A stretch of 64,000 nt of DNA from Streptomyces davaonensis JCM 4913 (GTDB taxonomy: Bacteria > Actinomycetota > Actinomycetes > Streptomycetales > Streptomycetaceae). Both the position numbers and the translations under genes were made by a program. The notes beneath the pieces were generated by a model. The model made no database searches. It was not told the origin of the DNA and saw nothing but the letters and a program-made list of their open reading frames with translations. Shown here piece after piece: positions 60,710 through 64,000 of this stretch (its first letter is position 1; every line of letters begins with the position of its first letter). The stretch spans positions 9,402,620 to 9,466,619 of the forward strand of contig NC_020504.1 in NCBI RefSeq assembly GCF_000349325.1, read 5' to 3'.

Positions 60710-61267
60710 TCAGACCAACGCGCAGAACTCCGGAAGCGGCGTCAGGCTCCGTCGCCGCACGTTCGTGACGGCGGTCACCGGAACACCGCCGATCACCTCG
60801 CACAGGTCATAGCGCAGCACGCAAGCCACCCCGACCAGGTCAGCATGCGCATGGATCCCCTGCACCCAGTAGGAACCATGACACCGCGTCACACTGCCGT
60901 GATACCTGACCCTCTGCCACAACACCGGCCCACCGCCCTGCGGATCAAGGACCTGCGCGACCGCAATCACCAGCTGACTCGCCACCCGCCCGGACAGCAA
61001 CCCCACGAACGCACGGTCAACCGTCCCCGGGTCGACCGGCACGCCCGCCATGGCCGCACCGGTGTGGCCCGTGCGCACGCCCATGCCCCAACCCAACTCG
61101 AAGAACGGCCGGACCATCTCCAGCTGCTCATGAGACACCCTCAGCGCATCCGGATCCCGCTCACTGCGCGCCAACTCAGCCAACGCGTAACGAGCCTGCT
61201 CCTTCTCCGCATCCGTGAGCGGCGCTCCGGTTTCCCGTAATTGCTGAGGAATCTGCGAGTTCTCCAT
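60710..61267 (-). CDS. Hypothetical protein (185 aa)
   Basis: Not recognised. From ATG 61267 (MENSQIPQQLRETGAPLTDA) a helical N-terminus (EKEQARYALAELARSERDPD) precedes a more beta-like part with VRTGHTGAAMAGVPVDPGTV, GSVTRCHGSYWVQGIHAHAD and VGVACVLRYDLCEVIGGVPV. Cys and His residues in the second half could bind metal. ATG follows AGGAGAGAAGGG. It is in a run of same-strand genes between the telomere and the IS debris and is probably part of a plasmid-specific set. Confidence 0.6.
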   Translation of the reverse strand: MENSQIPQQLRETGAPLTDAEKEQARYALAELARSERDPDALRVSHEQLEMVRPFFELGWGMGVRTGHTGAAMAGVPVDPGTVDRAFVGLLSGRVASQLVIAVAQVLDPQGGGPVLWQRVRYHGSVTRCHGSYWVQGIHAHADLVGVACVLRYDLCEVIGGVPVTAVTNVRRRSLTPLPEFCALV

Positions 61268-61329
61268 GACCCTTCTCTCCTTTCGATGACGCCGGCAGGA
61301 GGCGCCTCAATTGAGGGCGCCTGTGCGGA

Positions 61330-61701
61330 TTACCTCAGGAACCCGTTCGACCGGAGGAAATCGGCTGTGATGTACGCGATTCCGTGAGGCCGATAGATCT
61401 GCGGGAATCGCCGTAACTCAACCTCCGTGCGCCCCGCCGCGTCCGGCTCGATGAACTCCTGAACCAAACGGTAAGGATCCTCACCCATCGGCATTTCCAG
61501 CACCACCGGACCAACAGCCCTGGTCTCGAACCGAATTCCGGTGTAGTTCCGGTCAGAGTTGTGAACGACCGTCACCCCGGCCCGCCTGCACAGTAGCGGC
61601 AGGAAATGAGCGATCGTCCGAGCCTGAACTGCAAGCCCGGTCATGGGCGCATCCGCGCCGCGCACCTGGCGCACGATCCCGTCGGTGATGGTGAGTTCCA
61701 C
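61330..61701 (-). CDS. Hypothetical protein (123 aa)
   Basis: Not recognised. GTG 61701 follows AAGGGGAA. The protein starts MELTITDGIVRQVRGADAPM and contains QARTIAHFLPLLCRRAGVTV, GIRFETRAVGPVVLEMPMGE and ELRRFPQIYRPHGIAYITAD. It looks like a compact alpha/beta protein. An AT-rich element shared with the DUF932 promoter region lies 60-75 bp upstream. Confidence 0.6.
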   Translation of the reverse strand: MELTITDGIVRQVRGADAPMTGLAVQARTIAHFLPLLCRRAGVTVVHNSDRNYTGIRFETRAVGPVVLEMPMGEDPYRLVQEFIEPDAAGRTEVELRRFPQIYRPHGIAYITADFLRSNGFLR

Positions 61702-61758
61702 GTCGTTCCCCTTCGTTGGTCCCTTGCGGTTCCCGGGGGAGGGGGCACCCCTCCCCGA

Positions 61759-61775
61759 TACTATAAATAATAGTG
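61759..61775 (-). promoter_or_regulatory. AT-rich upstream element, copy 2
   Basis: ACTATAAATAATAGTG is nearly palindromic and matches the element at 60654 in 13 of 16 bases. It sits 60-75 bp upstream of the 61330-61701 gene. Together they suggest common regulation of the telomere-proximal genes. The rest of 61776-62174 shows no gene. Confidence 0.5.
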
Positions 61776-62174
61776 ACTCTTTCGTCCGGGTGGAACCCCT
61801 GCTGCGCTACAGGTTGCGCTGGACGTTGCGCCACGGCGCTGCGGTAGAGGTTGCGCCAGACGTTGCACAGCCCAACTCCGGACCACTGAGTCCTCCCAGC
61901 TCAGCCCAACAACCAAGCCCAATACGCCCGCTGACATCCCCTCTGCAGCCGCTGCTCCCTGCCCAAGAAAGAAGAGAAAGAAGGTAAGGGCGGGACGTGG
62001 TCGACTCGGCAGCATCGGCGATCCCGCACCACCGCGTCCTGCTGCGCGCCGGCCGCCACCGCCGCGATCCCGCGCCGGAAGGAATCCGGCGCGCACCGGC
62101 AGTCGGGCCGGGGGAGAGGCGCACACCAGCACCGTCAAGGCGCCGCGCCATCGCCTGCCTTCTGACCTAGCCCC

Positions 62175-62729
62175 CTACTGCCCCTGTTCCGTGCCCTGCT
62201 CGTAGAGCGCACGGGCTTCCGTAACCGCACGCTGCCAACTTCGCGCCACGCCACCATGCACACGAGCCAGTTCAGCAGCCAAACCTCGCCGGTACCCACC
62301 CGCCGCCCGCAAAGCCTGCAGCGCTACCCCCACCGCCTGCTCACGCTGCGCACGACTATGTCCACCACCGCGCGCTCCCTGCCCATCGCCGGCCCGTCGG
62401 CCGGACACACCCAACAACCCCGCCCCGACGTCCTGCTGCCAAGCCGCCCAGAACGCCACCACTGCCTGCTGATCGAAGTAGTGCACCCGCCCCACCGAGC
62501 ACACCACCTCCGGATGCCGCAGCTCCTCCACCTGCTCTTCCCGCCGCGCGTACCAACGCGCCACCGTCGATGACGCAGCCCCCGTGTACTGCACGATCCA
62601 GGCACGACTGACCACCCACCGGCCCTCATACAGCCGCCGCAGCCGCACATCCTCCACTCCGACCCCCCAACCCACCGCCCGAACAAAGGGCGCACCTACA
62701 CGCCCAGCGATCATCGCATCACCTACCAT
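62175..62729 (-). CDS. Hypothetical DNA-binding-like protein (184 aa)
   Basis: From ATG 62729 (MVGDAMIAGRVGAPFVRAVG) the centre reads GRWVVSRAWIVQYTGAASST, VARWYARREEQVEELRHPEV, then RVHYFDQQAVVAFWAAWQQ. This has the order of an excisionase-type winged helix (recognition helix in SSTVARWYARR; wing before HYFDQQAVVAFW). The C-terminal half is helical. Its length equals that of Tpg telomere proteins, but the sequence does not match what I know of Tpg. It is the second gene from the right end. Confidence 0.55.
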   Translation of the reverse strand: MVGDAMIAGRVGAPFVRAVGWGVGVEDVRLRRLYEGRWVVSRAWIVQYTGAASSTVARWYARREEQVEELRHPEVVCSVGRVHYFDQQAVVAFWAAWQQDVGAGLLGVSGRRAGDGQGARGGGHSRAQREQAVGVALQALRAAGGYRRGLAAELARVHGGVARSWQRAVTEARALYEQGTEQGQ

Positions 62730-62835
62730 GAAAACACCTCACTCGGGCGAGTGAGCAGCTGGCGGGGAATACCGGAAATGGTTTGCCGACCACCCGGAAA
62801 AGAATTCCCCGCCAGCCCAAAACCCCATACTCCGT

Positions 62836-63060
62836 GCGCGCGGTCTGCTCCGCAGACACGACACTCCGCCGCTACGCGACGGAAAACCACCCCCGCGTGG
62901 TGCTCCGCATCACGCAAAAAACAACAACACCCCACATCGCTATGCGATCCACAAAGGAAGAGGAGCGCCGCGCCCCACCCTGCGGGACACGACACCCCTC
63001 TCCACCCTCTGAGCTGCGACGCTCCGCGCCGCTCAGACAGGGTGCTGCGCCATATGCCAG
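62836..63060. repeat. Internal, inverted and decayed copy of the terminal hairpin sequence
   Basis: Bases 62836-62882 match the reverse complement of about 63920-63967 with about three mismatches, including GTCTGC-TCC-GCAGAC and the following CCGCCGC-TAC-GCG block. Further weak hairpins (GTGGTGC-TCC-GCATCAC, ATCGC-TAT-GCGAT) follow to about 63060. No gene is seen in 62730-63136. Confidence 0.65.
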
Positions 63061-63136
63061 CACCCCCGCGCCCCACACGGGCGCCTGTCTAGACGGCCGA
63101 GGCGGGCCAGATCGCCATCCAGGCCCGCACGCAGCA

Positions 63137-63646
63137 CTACAAGATCGTGTAGGCCACCGGCGGGTAGACGGACTCACCCCCATCGTCGTCCTCGCTATGC
63201 ACCCCGAACGCGTCCGCGAATGCCGCCGGTTCACGATCCCCGATCAGCTCCTGCGCGCGGGCGGCATCGCATTCCGTGAGTGTGCCCCAGTCCAGGTCCC
63301 ATGCCTGCACCGTGTATGACGCGCAGTCAACCTTCCCTGCCGAGGCGGGAGAGCGCAGGTACATCACGCCGTAGCACATCGTCTGAGCAAGCCCACAGGC
63401 CAGCAGAAAGACGAAGTTGTCGAAGTACTTCGGCTCCACGCCCACCAGGTCCTCGGCTCCGCCGTCACCCTTCACTGTGATGGGCAGCGTGGCGCTCAGC
63501 GGCTTGTCCTGTCCCTCCATGCCGACTCCGAGCCGCACCACATGCTCGCCGGGCGCCAGACGTGTCATCAGATGTGCGAGCACGGCGTGGGCTTCGTCGC
63601 GCGCCTCTGTGAATGTAGCGGGGGAGACAGGCTTCAGTTTCGCCAT
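63137..63646 (-). CDS. Outermost gene: hypothetical protein (169 aa)
   Basis: ATG 63646 (MAKLKPVSPATFTEARDEAH) is chosen because GAGGAGAGG lies just upstream; the frame is open to 63691. Blocks: AVLAHLMTRLAPGEHVVRLG, VEPKYFDNFVFLLACGLAQT, YTVQAWDLDWGTLTECDAAR. The order of a helix, a polar beta part and a hydrophobic helix resembles the paralog pair at 58167 and 58633, but identity is low. It is transcribed away from the hairpin array, about 170 bp from it. Function unknown. Confidence 0.6.
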   Translation of the reverse strand: MAKLKPVSPATFTEARDEAHAVLAHLMTRLAPGEHVVRLGVGMEGQDKPLSATLPITVKGDGGAEDLVGVEPKYFDNFVFLLACGLAQTMCYGVMYLRSPASAGKVDCASYTVQAWDLDWGTLTECDAARAQELIGDREPAAFADAFGVHSEDDDGGESVYPPVAYTIL

Positions 63647-63817
63647 TTCGTCCTCTCCTCTTATTTCTCGGGCGAGTTCACTTTCTGTCATCCGAAAGAG
63701 TTGCCGCCCTTTCGGACACTTCTAACCTTACTTACTGTGTGTCAGTTTTTGAACACCGATTCAAGCCAACAGAAAGCGAAAAAGATGCGCCTGGGTTGGC
63801 CCAGCCAGCTGCTTTTC

Positions 63818-63970
63818 AGGAATTCGCGGAGCGAATTCCTGTGATCAGATCGCGGAGCGATCTGATTAGCCGTCACGGAGTGACGGCTAATCAACTGTCT
63901 TGCGGAGCAAGGCAGTTGGACCGCCGCGTAGCGGCGGCGCGTCGTGTCTGCGGAGCAGACCGCGCGCGCG
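63818..63970. repeat. Telomere-like array of palindromes with GNA triloops
   Basis: Six back-to-back hairpins on the plus strand with loops GGA or GTA: 63818-63840 (10-bp stem), 63844-63866 (10 bp), 63864-63892 (13 bp), 63893-63917 (11 bp, one mismatch), 63921-63937 (7 bp) and 63946-63960 (6 bp), then CGCGCGCGCG at 63961-63970. Streptomyces linear replicons end in such arrays, and the single-stranded 3' overhang folds on GNA-type loops, which here lie on the strand whose 3' end is at the right. The window ends 30 bp later with GGGACCCGGG. Confidence 0.8.
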
Positions 63971-64000
63971 AATCATTCTCGATATTGAGTGGGACCCGGG

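Noticed and set aside
62175..62729. 184-residue gene as a Tpg terminal protein
   Set aside because: Length fits, but none of the Tpg sequence blocks I know is present; it looks more like a winged-helix protein.

Overview
The window is high-GC actinomycete DNA, almost certainly Streptomyces. The evidence is the roughly 70% GC content, frequent GTG starts, several TTA codons in regulatory genes, Streptomyces-type XRE/TPR regulators, a SARP-like BTAD protein, an RpoA of unmistakably Streptomyces sequence, and IS elements of families common there. It is accessory DNA packed with broken insertion sequences and gene stubs. The last 200 bp is a run of perfect palindromes with 3-nt loops, the hallmark of a linear-replicon telomere. 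The simplest reading is a linear plasmid or a chromosome arm, with the physical end at or just beyond the right edge of the window.

Layout, left to right. 1-10 kb: the end of a NACHT-type membrane STAND protein; remnants of an integrase and a Tn3 transposase; a tyrosine-recombinase gene; a complete second-copy-type rpoA; stubs of MFS, metallophosphoesterase, IS5 and NACHT genes around a GNAT gene; and a large membrane BTAD protein. 10-14.3 kb: an XRE-TPR regulator with a GNAT partner, then a membrane pentapeptide-repeat protein. 14.5-18.4 kb: an IS graveyard (ISAzo13, IS256, IS630, ISAs1, Tn3). 18.5-26.7 kb: a metabolic and regulatory stretch holding an alpha/beta hydrolase with a divergent MarR, AraC, a coupled cupin and SGNH hydrolase, a three-gene operon of unknown function closed by a strong terminator, a truncated methyltransferase and a 2H phosphoesterase. 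26.7-30.1 kb: more IS material, including an intact IS5-type element with a passenger gene. 31-34 kb: TetR with a divergent Tet(X)-like FAD monooxygenase, then LysR. 34-39.4 kb: a decayed transposase, a plasmid-type replication-relaxation gene, an array of palindromic octamers, a HTH protein and an IS3 element.

39.5-44.7 kb holds the most striking cassette. A 1420-residue caspase-NACHT-WD40 protein is translationally coupled to an alpha/beta-hydrolase (lipase-like) gene, which looks like a cell-death or phage-defence system. Next come a Fic-like toxin-antitoxin pair with a regular operator, a secreted endonuclease/exonuclease-family nuclease with a lamin-tail domain, and an operon of an unknown protein, an atypical APH-type kinase and an interrupted methyltransferase. 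That operon diverges from a frameshifted XRE-TPR regulator followed by a Nudix gene. A second copy of the IS630 element follows, then HAD and NTF2-like genes.

58-64 kb is the telomere-proximal block. All its genes are on the minus strand, reading away from the end: a paralogous gene pair, a frameshifted DUF932 gene, several unknown small genes sharing an AT-rich upstream element, and finally the hairpin array. An inverted, decayed copy of the hairpin sequence lies about 1 kb inside.

Functional themes are conflict and self/non-self systems (NACHT, caspase, toxin-antitoxin), resistance-like functions (Tet(X)-like protein, APH-like protein, possibly the extra RpoA) and replicon maintenance (replication-relaxation gene, octamer array, telomere). 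All functions are inferred by reading motifs by eye; no database search was run.
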